52,055 bases of DNA, from positions 1 through 52,055 of IMG/VR virus record IMGVR_UViG_3300038660_000110; one strand, 5' to 3'. Below are positions 32,011-40,645 of this stretch, in pieces. Numbering within the stretch: position 1 is the stretch's first letter; each line of letters opens with the position of its first letter. A model generated the notes under the pieces. That model had not been told where the DNA came from, did not search any database, and saw nothing but the letters and a program-made list of their open reading frames with translations. The stretch is from a virus. Made by a program: the position numbers and the translations under genes.

Positions 32011-32805
32011 TTACGGGTTGAGGGTGTTTTTGTTGGTCTTAATCAGACGGATGAACCAAGCCGCTGTGTCAAACTCCCACCATTTATCTGAGGGATTCCA
32101 GCGGCCCGGGCGAGCGTGATGGTTGTTGTGCCATCCGGTAGCGCCATAGCCCAGCAAATGACAAACCCACGAGTTCTGAGAGTTTTCTGAGGTGTTATGG
32201 CTGCGGTAGCTGCCGGGTAGGTTGTAGTGCAGGAAATAGCTCTGCACCGTAGAGGTAATGGCGAACATGAGCCAAGGGATAAGCACCCCGAAAACCAGTC
32301 CATAAACTCCAAAAACCGCCGCGATTAGTGCCGCCCAGCCCGATACAAACAGCACATAATACTTGTGCATCCATAGGTGGTGCCGGGAATGCATCAGCTT
32401 TCTTGAGGCTTTGATCTGCCCGGTGTTTGGGTATTGGAAAGTCAGTTGCTTAAAAAACCCAGTGTAAAGGTTTGAGTGTGGGTCCAGCTCAGTGTCGCTG
32501 TATTTGTGGTGCGCCCGGTGAACCGCCGCCCAGTCTGCCGGACTGCCAGTCCCGGGCACGACAGTAGAAAGAAGCGCAAGCACTTTCTCGATCGCCGGTC
32601 TAATCCGGTAGGCGTTGTGCGTCACGTAGCGATGCAGATACCCTTCGACAAGAAAAGCCACGGCCACTGCGTTTACGGCCAGGGACAACCACAGCCATTG
32701 TAAGTGCATTTCTGCTGCAACTGCGTAGCCGAGCGCCAAAGCGCCAACTGCGCCCTGTACCCACAAAAATTCGCCCCGCGAACGGGTGATCGTGTGTGTT
32801 TTCAT
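32011..32805 (-). CDS. Fatty acid (acyl-CoA type) desaturase
   Basis: The product has 264 residues. All three histidine boxes that hold the di-iron centre are intact: HRYVTH (about 58-63), HRAHH (about 95-99) and HNNHH (about 227-231). Hydrophobic spans lie at about 14-55 and 150-190. This is the layout of membrane delta-9 type desaturases, which put a double bond into acyl chains using oxygen and an electron donor. The gene lies in the late operon between tail adhesin and ejection genes, on the same strand, five bases or fewer from its neighbour. It is an auxiliary metabolic gene, perhaps altering membrane fluidity late in infection. No electron-transfer partner is encoded nearby. Confidence 0.9.
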   Translation of the reverse strand: MKTHTITRSRGEFLWVQGAVGALALGYAVAAEMHLQWLWLSLAVNAVAVAFLVEGYLHRYVTHNAYRIRPAIEKVLALLSTVVPGTGSPADWAAVHRAHHKYSDTELDPHSNLYTGFFKQLTFQYPNTGQIKASRKLMHSRHHLWMHKYYVLFVSGWAALIAAVFGVYGLVFGVLIPWLMFAITSTVQSYFLHYNLPGSYRSHNTSENSQNSWVCHLLGYGATGWHNNHHARPGRWNPSDKWWEFDTAAWFIRLIKTNKNTLNP

Positions 32806-32807
32806 AA

Positions 32808-33578
32808 TCAGACTTCTCTACGACGAGTAAGCAGCACAAGTGAAGATGCGCTGACGGTTATTTGGTCTCCCTGCTTGGGCTCAAAGACGGTGTTCTCTAC
32901 GATCCGGTTTCCGTTGAGCTGTATGTATCCTCGGACAGTAACTCCGTACTCCCAGTTTTGGTCAATCGTAACGGGCGGGTCATCCGGGGAAAGTACAAGC
33001 TGCTGCACATCGTAATTACTAAGATCGCTGTGAAAAGCAATGCACCTGAAAATTGAGTCAGTGTCAGCAACGATGGTGTACTTTCCCGGGTAGCCGTTAC
33101 CATTCGCTACCAGCGAATCACTTGCGGAGTAGCTGATCGGATCGCGGTTTTCGTTATGCAGAGTAACAGTGCCCTTTACCACATACGTGAACGCGTTAGT
33201 ACGTCCCAGCTCGGCATTCATCGTTTCGGTTTTGATAAAATCCCCAGCGTCTACGATGTAAGTCGCCGCTGTTAAAAACTTTTTACGAAGCAACACCGCT
33301 ACGGCACCGTCCGACTGTTGCGGTTCAGTAGGCTCCGGCTCCGGCTCCGGCTCCGGCTCTACCATTTTTTCCAGAGCGCCGAGATCAACACGCCCAGACT
33401 CCGGTTCGGGTTCGGGTTCGGGCGGTCGAAGCCTCTCTATCTCCGCTGTAACTTCTGCGGCAGACATGCGCGGGTTGTCGATTATTTTATGAGGGATGGC
33501 ATGACTAAACCTTCTCCCATCCAGCCAATCGACCATCATCGTGTTTTTATCGCGGTCAAAGCCCAGTATTTTAAACAA
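32808..33578 (-). CDS. Tail-associated protein with Pro-Glu repeats and cupin-like C-terminus
   Basis: The product has 256 residues. The N-terminal 50 residues form a small folded unit; residues about 52-90 contain two Pro-Glu tracts (PEPEPEPES; EPEPEPEPEPT) coded by hexanucleotide repeats. The C-terminal 150 residues are beta-rich and cupin-like (FTYVVKGTVTLHNENRDPIS). The TTG start has AGGGGA upstream. It follows the adhesin gene with an 8-base overlap, so it may be a fibre accessory or chaperone. The function is not established. Confidence 0.55.
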   Translation of the reverse strand: MFKILGFDRDKNTMMVDWLDGRRFSHAIPHKIIDNPRMSAAEVTAEIERLRPPEPEPEPESGRVDLGALEKMVEPEPEPEPEPTEPQQSDGAVAVLLRKKFLTAATYIVDAGDFIKTETMNAELGRTNAFTYVVKGTVTLHNENRDPISYSASDSLVANGNGYPGKYTIVADTDSIFRCIAFHSDLSNYDVQQLVLSPDDPPVTIDQNWEYGVTVRGYIQLNGNRIVENTVFEPKQGDQITVSASSLVLLTRRREV

Positions 33579-34491
33579 GAATCGGTCCCCTTATAGTTCC
33601 GCCCGTAACCGTTACAGTATTTCCGTTTTTGTCGATAGCAGCACCTGGCGCACCGCCAAGTCCAAATCGGAATGTTATATAAATGGGAACACTACCAATT
33701 GTCTGTCCCATGCTTCCGGGCTGTCCTGGGTCGCCGCCATCTCCACCAGTCAGTGTTGTAGGCGGTGAACTTAGTACGTCTTGGCGAGATCCGTTTCCGC
33801 CCGAGGTCAACGTGCCGCTGCCGCCTGGAACAGTGGGTGTGAAAGGGTCCTCAGTTACGAAATCAAAACTAACTCCCAAATCGCCAGGAGACCGGCCTGC
33901 ACCACCCCCTCCGCCGACAGTGCCTTCTCTATAGCCTTTAAGATTTGAAGCCCTACTTGCCGCGCCCCCGCCGCCCCCGCCGCCCTGGATTACGCCGTTG
34001 GTGTTGTCTACTTCACAATCAAACTCAAATAAAATAGCCGGTCCGCCAGGGTCGCCGTTTAGCTGCGGCCTGAGATCGTCTGTTTTATTATTGGGTGAAA
34101 CTGCGGGGTCAAGGGAGCCGCCCGCTCCGCCAAAACCCGAAACGGTTCCAGTGTTCACAATAACCAGCTCAGACCCTGCCGGAAAAACGCCGGTGCGGAA
34201 CTGATCGGCTGTGCTGGACCCAATAATCGCGGTGTTTTGGAACTCAAACTTGCCCGCCTCGGTGGGCGACCCGAACAGCTCGTATATTGATCCGCCAATG
34301 CGGTCTACGTTGTTTTCCAGTACCTGAACATCGGCTTTGCCAAGGAAGTCAGACAGCGAAATCGGGCCGGTCAGTTTGTCAGCCAAGGTACGGGCGATCA
34401 GGCTGTCGAAGCTGAACGGCGTTTCCGGGAGCAAACCCAGCTCAATGTTGATATCCCGTACCGAGATCGGGCCTTCTGTCTGCAAAGCCAT
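33571..34491 (-). CDS. Glycine-rich tail fibre adhesin
   Basis: The product has 306 residues. Residues 1-60 (MALQTEGPISVRDINIELGL; ISLSDFLGK) look like a conserved attachment segment. Residues about 105-290 contain glycine-rich loops (VIQGGGGGGGAAS; GTVGGGGGAGRSPG; GGDGGDPGQPGSMGQ) separated by variable segments. This resembles T-even gp38-type receptor-recognition tips, where glycine-rich strands pack as polyglycine helices. It follows the fibre shaft gene and is the best candidate for the host-range determinant. Confidence 0.7.
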   Translation of the reverse strand: MALQTEGPISVRDINIELGLLPETPFSFDSLIARTLADKLTGPISLSDFLGKADVQVLENNVDRIGGSIYELFGSPTEAGKFEFQNTAIIGSSTADQFRTGVFPAGSELVIVNTGTVSGFGGAGGSLDPAVSPNNKTDDLRPQLNGDPGGPAILFEFDCEVDNTNGVIQGGGGGGGAASRASNLKGYREGTVGGGGGAGRSPGDLGVSFDFVTEDPFTPTVPGGSGTLTSGGNGSRQDVLSSPPTTLTGGDGGDPGQPGSMGQTIGSVPIYITFRFGLGGAPGAAIDKNGNTVTVTGGTIRGPILV

Positions 34492-34493
34492 TG

Positions 34494-35978
34494 TTAGTAA
34501 CCTTCCCTTTGCGATACCCGCGATTTTAAATCGTCAATCTGCACTTGCTGCTCTTTGATCGCCTCGACCAGCAGACCGACCACGTTACCGTAGGCCACGG
34601 CGTACATAGCGTCGGGATTTTCCTCAGTCGGGCCGCCGCCGACGGCCTGGGGTAGCACCGCCAGCAGCTCTTGCGCGACCAGGCCGGTCTGCTCGGCGCC
34701 GGTGTCTGCTCGTGTGTAGGTGTAGCCGGACAGAGCTTTGACCCTGGCGAGCGCGTCCGATATCGGAGCCAGATTCGTCTTTAGACGACGATCCGATAAC
34801 GCAGTGATATCCCCCTGGCTCACGATCCCGCCGTCGTTATTGACCGCGCACCGCTCGGTGCCCGCGCCCGCCCCTTGTCTAAAGCTGGCGATCTTGCCGG
34901 TGGTCTGCGCCGTGGCTTGGAGCGGAACGGCGGTGGTATCGCTGCGTGGTATGACCGCGCCGGTGAACGGGGCGTTCCGGTATATAAGTTCTGCGGCGTC
35001 TAGACTCAGCGCCGACGCTGCGGCTTCGGATGCTGACACGGCCGCCGCATCGCGGGCGTCCGTGGCGACGTCTCGGGCGTCAGTGGTTACGTTACGGGCG
35101 ACGACAGCGGCGTCTCGCGCCGCTTCGCTTTCGGACTGAGCGAGCTGCGCCGCATCGCGGGCGTCCGTGGCGACGTCCCGGGCGCTGGTGGTTACGTTAC
35201 GGGCGGCGACGGCCGTGTCTCGCGCCGCTTCGCCTTCGGACTGAGCGAGCTGCGCCGCATCGCGGGCACTTGTGGTGACGTCCCGGGCGACGGTCGTGAC
35301 GTTACGGGCGACGACAGCGGCGTCTCGCGCCGCTTCGCCTTCGGACTGAGCAAGCTGCGCCGCATCGCGGGCGTCCGTGGCGACGTCTCGGGCGGCGACG
35401 GTCGTGTCTCGGGCGGCGACGGTCGTGTCTCGCGCCGATTCGCTGGCATTCGCGCTGGTTTCAGACGCCGATGCAGACGCATCTGATTCATCAGATGATT
35501 GGCTTGCAGCGCTGGCCGCGTTCTGCGCCAAGGCTTTGGCAGCCTCTACTTCTGAAACATCGATGGAAAGAGACACAAGGCCGTTGGCGATATTGTTTGC
35601 AAGAACAGTGGACGTATGAAAAACCTGGACCAGATAGAGGTTCTTGCTGACCGGATCGCGGAACACGTCGTTGACCAGATAGTCGGTACCGGTTGCCCAG
35701 TCACCCCGCCATGCAAAGCCATCTTTCACGGCTAGGTTGCCTTCACCGTCAAAGCCCATCACTTTGTTGCGCCTCTGCAGAACGGTTACCGAAAACTCCT
35801 GGCTGGCCATGCCCGGCTCGAAAGGAAACTTCAGAGCCCGGCGGGTGTCCTGCTCGGCCTCAGAAAGCCCGGTCGCTACCTGGTCGAACTTTTCGTCAAC
35901 GGCTTCAGCTTCAGCGATCGTCGCGCTCTGAAAGCGCTGTCCTTCGTCGGAATTATCGTAATAAACCTTTTCAGCCAC
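34494..35978 (-). CDS. Tail fibre with heptad repeats and S74-type chaperone domain
   Basis: The product has about 494 residues from GTG 35978 (GGAGA seven bases upstream). Residues 1-150 form the virion-attachment part. Residues about 165-345 form an Ala/Asp/Arg-rich coiled coil built from 35-residue units (ARDAAQLAQSEGEAARD and variants), each five heptads. The C-terminus carries SDRRLKTNLAPISDALARV and GLVAQELLAVLPQAV, the signature of the S74 intramolecular chaperone, whose Ser-Asp cleavage releases the domain after trimerisation. Confidence 0.85.
   Translation of the reverse strand: MAEKVYYDNSDEGQRFQSATIAEAEAVDEKFDQVATGLSEAEQDTRRALKFPFEPGMASQEFSVTVLQRRNKVMGFDGEGNLAVKDGFAWRGDWATGTDYLVNDVFRDPVSKNLYLVQVFHTSTVLANNIANGLVSLSIDVSEVEAAKALAQNAASAASQSSDESDASASASETSANASESARDTTVAARDTTVAARDVATDARDAAQLAQSEGEAARDAAVVARNVTTVARDVTTSARDAAQLAQSEGEAARDTAVAARNVTTSARDVATDARDAAQLAQSESEAARDAAVVARNVTTDARDVATDARDAAAVSASEAAASALSLDAAELIYRNAPFTGAVIPRSDTTAVPLQATAQTTGKIASFRQGAGAGTERCAVNNDGGIVSQGDITALSDRRLKTNLAPISDALARVKALSGYTYTRADTGAEQTGLVAQELLAVLPQAVGGGPTEENPDAMYAVAYGNVVGLLVEAIKEQQVQIDDLKSRVSQREGY
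35030..35450. repeat. 105-base tandem repeats in fibre gene
   Basis: Three copies of a 105-base unit recur at exact spacing (anchor sequences near 35136, 35241 and 35346), with shorter partial units on the upstream side. The length is a multiple of 21 bases, so the heptad register of the coiled coil is kept. Confidence 0.8.
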
Positions 35979-37446
35979 GGCGATTTCTCCGAATGTCAAA
36001 ATAAAGATCGTAACCAAGGATCTCGTGAGGCTCGCTTGAGTCTTCAGAGAAAATGGCAAAATTGATGCTGGTACCGCTGCCGGTTACATCGATGGCTTCC
36101 TCGCCCATAACAGGAACAGACCATCGAAAGTCGTTCCATTTATCGGCGCCCCAAAAACCACCGCCCAGCTTGTAATCGATCGGAGCGCGCCTCGGCATGG
36201 ACGTTTCTGTGCTGCCGTAATCGAAATCAGGTTGGACCCATATCCGCGCCTGGCTGCCGCTTCGCACGTCAAAGAAGGCTCGCCGGAAGCGCTTGCGGGT
36301 GGCAGAGCTCTTGAGATCGGTAAACGCGCTTGTCATAAACGCCTTGATGGGCGATCCGTTGAACGTGTTGCCAAAGTCCATCCGGAAGACGCAACCTTGT
36401 GTGTCGCCCATTAGCAGCACCTCCTCACCTGTCGATAATTCGTTTGAGCTTGCAACGCTTGCCTGGTGATCAATGACTGCCTGCGTAATGCCGCCAGGGC
36501 TGACCAGAAGAATCGTGCCGTTGTCGAAGAACACGCGATACTGCGCTTTTCTGCGCGAAATGCTCGAGCATACGACCCGATCTGCCAGGCCATCGCGGGA
36601 AAACAGCGGTTCCACGAATCGACCTGGTTGCATGGGTGTGAAGTCGCCGTACTGCTGTGAAGCCTGCAGCGTGGTGATCCCTCGCTCGGTCACGAAGTAT
36701 GGCGTCATTTGTGATTGGGCAGAAAAGGGCCGAACCCCTACACCTGGAACGGTTGTCTCTAGTGCGAAGTTGGCGCTGCTGGTGCCCCTAAGCGTCTGTA
36801 TGCTGTCCCGAGTGCCAATGTGAAGAACTCCGCCGATACCCTTAACCAGGCCGGTGAGCGTCTGGCCTACGCCAATCTCTCCGGCGCCTCCGGTTGCGGC
36901 ATCCCAGCCCGCCGGATCGCCAATGTTGGAATGCTGCAGGCTTCCGGCTCGGATCCCCAGGAACAGGTGATTTTGATGCAGCGCAATCATGGTCGCACCG
37001 GTTGGCGCATTGGCCAGCACGGTCAAGGTTCCATCCTGCTGCAACTCAAAGGGCTTACCTCCGCCCACGCCGTAAAGTGCGGTACCGGCATCCGTAGCGT
37101 AGGGGTTGCCCTCGTCAAATTCATGGCGACCTGCGTTCAGCTCGGATCCAGAGCCCATTAACTCCCACGTCGTTTCATCGACGCTCAGCCGGTACAGCGT
37201 AGCGGTGGTCCCGGCCAGGTCTTCGCGGATCGCGTAATAGCGGTCGTAGAACGTGTACACACCCAGGACCGGGCCAGTCCCTGGCACTTGCGGCCCTATC
37301 TGTGCATAGCCCTGGACGCGACGATAACCGCCGGTTACCGGGCATTCATAGTTGACCGCAGTGAACAGGGTGCCTGGCCCCATCTGACGTTCTGGTGTCA
37401 CCAGGTCCAGGCCTCCACCAAACTTGATATAAGCGGATTTGCTCAT
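35971..37446 (-). CDS. Tail nozzle/hub beta-propeller protein
   Basis: The product has 491 residues, rich in beta strands with repeated blade-like segments (VLGVYTFYDRYYAIRED; MIALHQNHLFLGIRAGSLQH; LVKGIGGVLHIGTRDSIQTL). This type is typical of podophage tail nozzle or hub proteins between adaptor and fibres. It starts in an ATGA overlap with the adaptor gene. The final stretch overlaps the fibre gene start. Assignment rests on fold impression and gene order. Confidence 0.6.
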   Translation of the reverse strand: MSKSAYIKFGGGLDLVTPERQMGPGTLFTAVNYECPVTGGYRRVQGYAQIGPQVPGTGPVLGVYTFYDRYYAIREDLAGTTATLYRLSVDETTWELMGSGSELNAGRHEFDEGNPYATDAGTALYGVGGGKPFELQQDGTLTVLANAPTGATMIALHQNHLFLGIRAGSLQHSNIGDPAGWDAATGGAGEIGVGQTLTGLVKGIGGVLHIGTRDSIQTLRGTSSANFALETTVPGVGVRPFSAQSQMTPYFVTERGITTLQASQQYGDFTPMQPGRFVEPLFSRDGLADRVVCSSISRRKAQYRVFFDNGTILLVSPGGITQAVIDHQASVASSNELSTGEEVLLMGDTQGCVFRMDFGNTFNGSPIKAFMTSAFTDLKSSATRKRFRRAFFDVRSGSQARIWVQPDFDYGSTETSMPRRAPIDYKLGGGFWGADKWNDFRWSVPVMGEEAIDVTGSGTSINFAIFSEDSSEPHEILGYDLYFDIRRNRRG

Positions 37447-38075
37447 GCCAGCGGCCCCGCGAATTCGGCAATAGGCAACTGGGTCTGAGTCATATCCCGG
37501 TGCAATCCGGCCTCACCGGATCGTGCAGCCTGCACCATTTCAGGCGCGTTCTCATAAAGCCCGTAAAACAGCATGGCCCGGTAGACGATCATCAGGTGGT
37601 ACTGATCTGGAAGCCTCGGCACGTCTGCGCCCAACGCCAGAACTTGCGGCGTTCGCCAATACTCAAAGGCAATCTCTCCGGAAGTCTCGGGCGTAGTGTC
37701 CAGCACCAAGACGCCGTCAGGCCTTTGAGCGACGAAACTGGGACTTACCTGTTCGCTGTCCTGAGCAAATCGGCCACGAAACTCCGGCCAGGTCAGTACC
37801 TTCAGCGGCAGGCCATTGCACCGGATCGTGCCCTCGTCCCACACTCGCAGATCTGACGGCGGAGAATAGGTACGAAAATCAGGCTCCACGTTGATGCTGG
37901 CCTCGGCCCAGGCAAAGAGCCATCGCTCGCGGCTTAGCTGAATTTCCCGCCAGGCCTGCTGAATCCAGCTGACAAGACGGGCGTATTCACCATGCTGGGC
38001 TTGAACGCTGGCCGGGCCAGATCCGGCTGCGCCCACTTCTTGTCTTAAGCTCTGGCACAGATCCAAGAAGGTCAT
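37443..38075 (-). CDS. Head-to-tail adaptor protein
   Basis: The product has 210 residues. An early helical hairpin (YARLVSWIQQAWREIQLSRE) is followed by a beta-sandwich region (LPLKVLTWPEFRGRF) and a C-terminal helix with YHLMIVYRAMLFYGLYENAP. This matches the adaptor proteins that bind below the portal in podophages. Operon position between capsid and nozzle genes supports it. Confidence 0.65.
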   Translation of the reverse strand: MTFLDLCQSLRQEVGAAGSGPASVQAQHGEYARLVSWIQQAWREIQLSRERWLFAWAEASINVEPDFRTYSPPSDLRVWDEGTIRCNGLPLKVLTWPEFRGRFAQDSEQVSPSFVAQRPDGVLVLDTTPETSGEIAFEYWRTPQVLALGADVPRLPDQYHLMIVYRAMLFYGLYENAPEMVQAARSGEAGLHRDMTQTQLPIAEFAGPLA

Positions 38076-38078
38076 GGA

Positions 38079-38528
38079 TTACCCTTTTTCAGTGACTTCA
38101 CGAGTGACTTGGAACGGGTAGCTCTGGATGCTCTGGCGGTTCATTTCTGCGTCGTAGACGAACTGCTCGGCGTGTTCGAGGATCTCTTTCACGGACTGGG
38201 TGACAATCACCTTCTTGCCGCGCTGGATCACGATGCTGCGACCATTCATACCCAGCTGAACCGGCTGCTTGTCCTGGTCGTGAGTGGCGATCAGGATCTC
38301 AAACTTGCGCTCTTTATCGGCAGGCGCTGCACCGTCGGCGGTAATAACTTTCGGATCCTTTGTCGCTGTGTCGCCGTCGCCATCGTTTTTGACCGTGCCG
38401 CCCAGGGCTGCATCGATCTTGGCGCCTAGCTTGTCGTCGGAAATGTTGTGGGGATAGGTAACGCCAAGATCGGAAGCCGTGGATTCCAATTCTTCACGGC
38501 TCATGCTGCTGGTATTAACTTCATTCAT
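38079..38528 (-). CDS. Capsid-associated protein, unknown
   Basis: The product has 149 residues from ATG 38528. The N-terminus resembles a small helical SAP/LEM-like motif (SREELESTASDLGVTYPHNI); the C-terminal half is beta-rich (FEILIATHDQDKQPVQLGMN). It lies directly after the capsid gene, separated by a terminator-like hairpin, and shares a 17-base leader with the scaffold gene. It could be a decoration or head-completion protein. Confidence 0.55.
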   Translation of the reverse strand: MNEVNTSSMSREELESTASDLGVTYPHNISDDKLGAKIDAALGGTVKNDGDGDTATKDPKVITADGAAPADKERKFEILIATHDQDKQPVQLGMNGRSIVIQRGKKVIVTQSVKEILEHAEQFVYDAEMNRQSIQSYPFQVTREVTEKG

Positions 38529-38529
38529 T

Positions 38530-38546
38530 GCGGTTCTCCCGAACGG
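38530..38546 (-). promoter_or_regulatory. Repeated leader with Shine-Dalgarno in hairpin loop, copy 2
   Basis: CCGTTCGGGAGAACCGC on the minus strand places GGGA(G) in the loop of a GTTC/GAAC stem, seven bases before the ATG of the capsid-associated gene. The identical 17 bases precede the scaffold gene at 40580-40596. Confidence 0.55.
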
Positions 38547-38559
38547 TTTGATATTCATC

Positions 38560-38588
38560 AAAAGCCCCGGCACAAGGCCAGGGCTTTT
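38560..38588 (-). terminator. Terminator after major capsid gene
   Basis: A 12-base-pair stem (AAAAGCCC... with GGGGCTTTT, one G-T pair) with a five-base loop ends in TTTT on either strand. It lies between the capsid stop and the next late gene, so it may reduce, rather than end, downstream expression. Confidence 0.65.
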
Positions 38589-38611
38589 GAGTTACGGCTA
38601 GATAATCCGGT

Positions 38612-39607
38612 TTACAGCGCTGACGCTGCGGTTTCGATTCGGGCCATCCAGCCCTCGTTGAGGATCTTGCAGACGTAATAAGCCTTCCAGCCTACAGAGC
38701 CACGCTGACCCAGGGGATCGCCGCCACGCGGGGTATCAGGGTTCAACACCTTGGGCGTGATAGCGCCTGCGCCTTTCAGCGGGACCAGGCCGTAGGACTC
38801 TTTGCCCACAATAACGATGGGATAAACGTCTGCACTGGTACCGGTGGTGGATACCACGCCATTGGTGGCCGCTGTGCCGCCTGCATCCGCGAAACTATCC
38901 AGCACAGGGGAGAGGATATAGCGCACGTCCTCAACCTTGCCGATCTCATACGGCAGCGCTTTCATGCTTCCGTACTTCTCGCACGGCGTGAAGTTGGGCA
39001 TATCGCGAATGTCCGCCTCCAGGTCCGTGTGCGCGAAGCCAATGAACGCAGCGTCCACTTGCTCGGTGCCGTAGTTGGTGGTGCTGGCGACCATGCTGGT
39101 CACTTTCTTGGCCCGGTTAGCCTTGAGCGAGCGGGTAACAGCGCGCTGCTTGGCCAGGGTGTAAACGCTGTCTACGCCTCCCCGGGTTGTGCCGTTGGCG
39201 TAAAACACGTTGGTACCGGCACGGATAGCGCCCCAGGTCTGATACTCCACAGTCTCTGCCGCTTGCTCGCCACACAGCATGGACGCATCGGCCAGGACGG
39301 GATCCTCGGACAGGTCGTTGACGTAATCGGTAACCTCGGTCCAGGCGCCCCACTCCTTGATCTGAACGGTCACGTTTTCGTAAGCCATCTGCTGACTGGA
39401 CGGCGTGACGCCCTCAGAAAGCGGGACAGTGATGTTCGCGAACGGTACCGGACGACGGAACTTTACCGTGTCGGCTTTGTTCTTGGGCAGCGGCTTAGAC
39501 TGACCGAACTTGGACAGAACCAGGATCGGCTCTGCGTGATCCAGCATTTCGTTTGCGGCCCAGCCAGCAGTACGCTGGCCGATGTCACCGTAAGAGGTAA
39601 TAGGCAT
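38612..39607 (-). CDS. Major capsid protein, N4-gp56 family
   Basis: The product has 331 residues. The N-terminus (YGDIGQRTAGWAANEMLDHA) and segments VKFRRPVPF, VTVQIKEWGAWTEVTDYVND and the C-terminal GQRGSVGWKAYYVCKILNEG match the N4-gp56-type capsid family with the HK97 fold. Its length is typical of the short members. It follows the scaffold gene, as expected. It forms the head shell around the scaffold and portal. Confidence 0.88.
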   Translation of the reverse strand: MPITSYGDIGQRTAGWAANEMLDHAEPILVLSKFGQSKPLPKNKADTVKFRRPVPFANITVPLSEGVTPSSQQMAYENVTVQIKEWGAWTEVTDYVNDLSEDPVLADASMLCGEQAAETVEYQTWGAIRAGTNVFYANGTTRGGVDSVYTLAKQRAVTRSLKANRAKKVTSMVASTTNYGTEQVDAAFIGFAHTDLEADIRDMPNFTPCEKYGSMKALPYEIGKVEDVRYILSPVLDSFADAGGTAATNGVVSTTGTSADVYPIVIVGKESYGLVPLKGAGAITPKVLNPDTPRGGDPLGQRGSVGWKAYYVCKILNEGWMARIETAASAL

Positions 39608-39643
39608 GGTTTACTCCAATCAAAGGTTTAGCAAAAGGTGGTA

Positions 39644-40576
39644 TTAGCGTCGCCGGGATTTTTTATCGGCGTAATAATCAAAGGCCGCCTCAAAATCGTC
39701 AGGCGCTGCGCCCCGGGTCGCCGTTCCTCGGCGGCTTACGGTTTGAGCATTGGCCAGACGGTTCTGACGCTTATCGCGCTCTTTGGCGCGTCCGTCTCCA
39801 GATCCCGCACTTGGTCCACCCTTGTAGAAGTCCAGTAACGCGGATGCATCATCGGCGTTTTCGGATTCTGCGAGGCCTTGGATCGATGGGTTCTGAGACT
39901 GCAGCCATTCCTGAAACTCGGGCGCATTGACCACTTCTCGCCAATCGTCATGCCGGCTTTCAAGGCGGGCATACTCTGACTTAAGTTGTTGCTGATGGGC
40001 CTGTTCTTGGATGGGTTGCACGGTCGACCGTATTTCTGCGATCTCCCGCTCTAACTGCGCTTGCTTGGCCTGGTCTGCTTTCAGACGAGACTCAAAGGCT
40101 CGCGCCATATCCGGGAAGTCTTCCTTAAACTCGTCCCAGTCCTCCATTCCCATGGATTCCGCCATTCCCTGGCGCTGCTGGTCGTCGTCTTGGGGCTTCC
40201 CGGTGTTTTCGTCGGTGGGTTTCGCCGACTGTTGCTCTTGGGCTTTGCGCTGAAGGTCGTTGATCTGTCGCTGATAGGCGCCCAAACGCCCGCGTTGTGA
40301 AGCATCGGAGTGCCGTAGCTTCTCGTTTTCGGCCTCCAGGGCTTTCAACTTTTCGGAAATGTCGTCCGTATCACGATCGTCAGGCTCTGTGCCGCTTTCC
40401 AGATCGCCTTCCTGGTCTTCGCGGATCTGCTCTCTGTCTATGTGATACTCGTCGCGATCCTCCACGCCCGCGTATTTTCCTGAGAACTCTTTGAAAGCAT
40501 CCTCAAATTCGCTGTCGTCTTGATCGCTGGTGATGGCATCACCATCCTGCGGCTTCTTAAGCGGCTGGTCTGTCAT
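39644..40576 (-). CDS. Scaffolding protein
   Basis: The product has 310 residues, very acidic at the N-terminus (DQDDSEFEDAFKEF), with long coiled coils (LKALEAENEKLRHS; AQLEREIAEIRSTVQ) and a basic C-terminus ending YYADKKSRRR. Acidic-helical-basic composition directly upstream of the capsid gene is typical of podophage scaffolds, which use the basic tail to bind coat protein and leave before packaging. Confidence 0.8.
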   Translation of the reverse strand: MTDQPLKKPQDGDAITSDQDDSEFEDAFKEFSGKYAGVEDRDEYHIDREQIREDQEGDLESGTEPDDRDTDDISEKLKALEAENEKLRHSDASQRGRLGAYQRQINDLQRKAQEQQSAKPTDENTGKPQDDDQQRQGMAESMGMEDWDEFKEDFPDMARAFESRLKADQAKQAQLEREIAEIRSTVQPIQEQAHQQQLKSEYARLESRHDDWREVVNAPEFQEWLQSQNPSIQGLAESENADDASALLDFYKGGPSAGSGDGRAKERDKRQNRLANAQTVSRRGTATRGAAPDDFEAAFDYYADKKSRRR

Positions 40577-40579
40577 TTA

Positions 40580-40596
40580 GCGGTTCTCCCGAACGG
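40580..40596 (-). promoter_or_regulatory. Repeated leader with Shine-Dalgarno in hairpin loop, copy 1
   Basis: The same 17 bases as 38530-38546, here ending four bases before the scaffold ATG. The Shine-Dalgarno sequence again falls in the hairpin loop. Confidence 0.55.
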
Positions 40597-40645
40597 CTGG
40601 GTTGTGCCCTGGTGGGCAGGTCGGGGACTAGCCCCGGCTGATAGC

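Noticed and set aside
33335-33430. Hexanucleotide repeats as a non-coding microsatellite
   Set aside because: They encode the in-frame Pro-Glu tracts of the tail-associated protein, so they are coding repeats.
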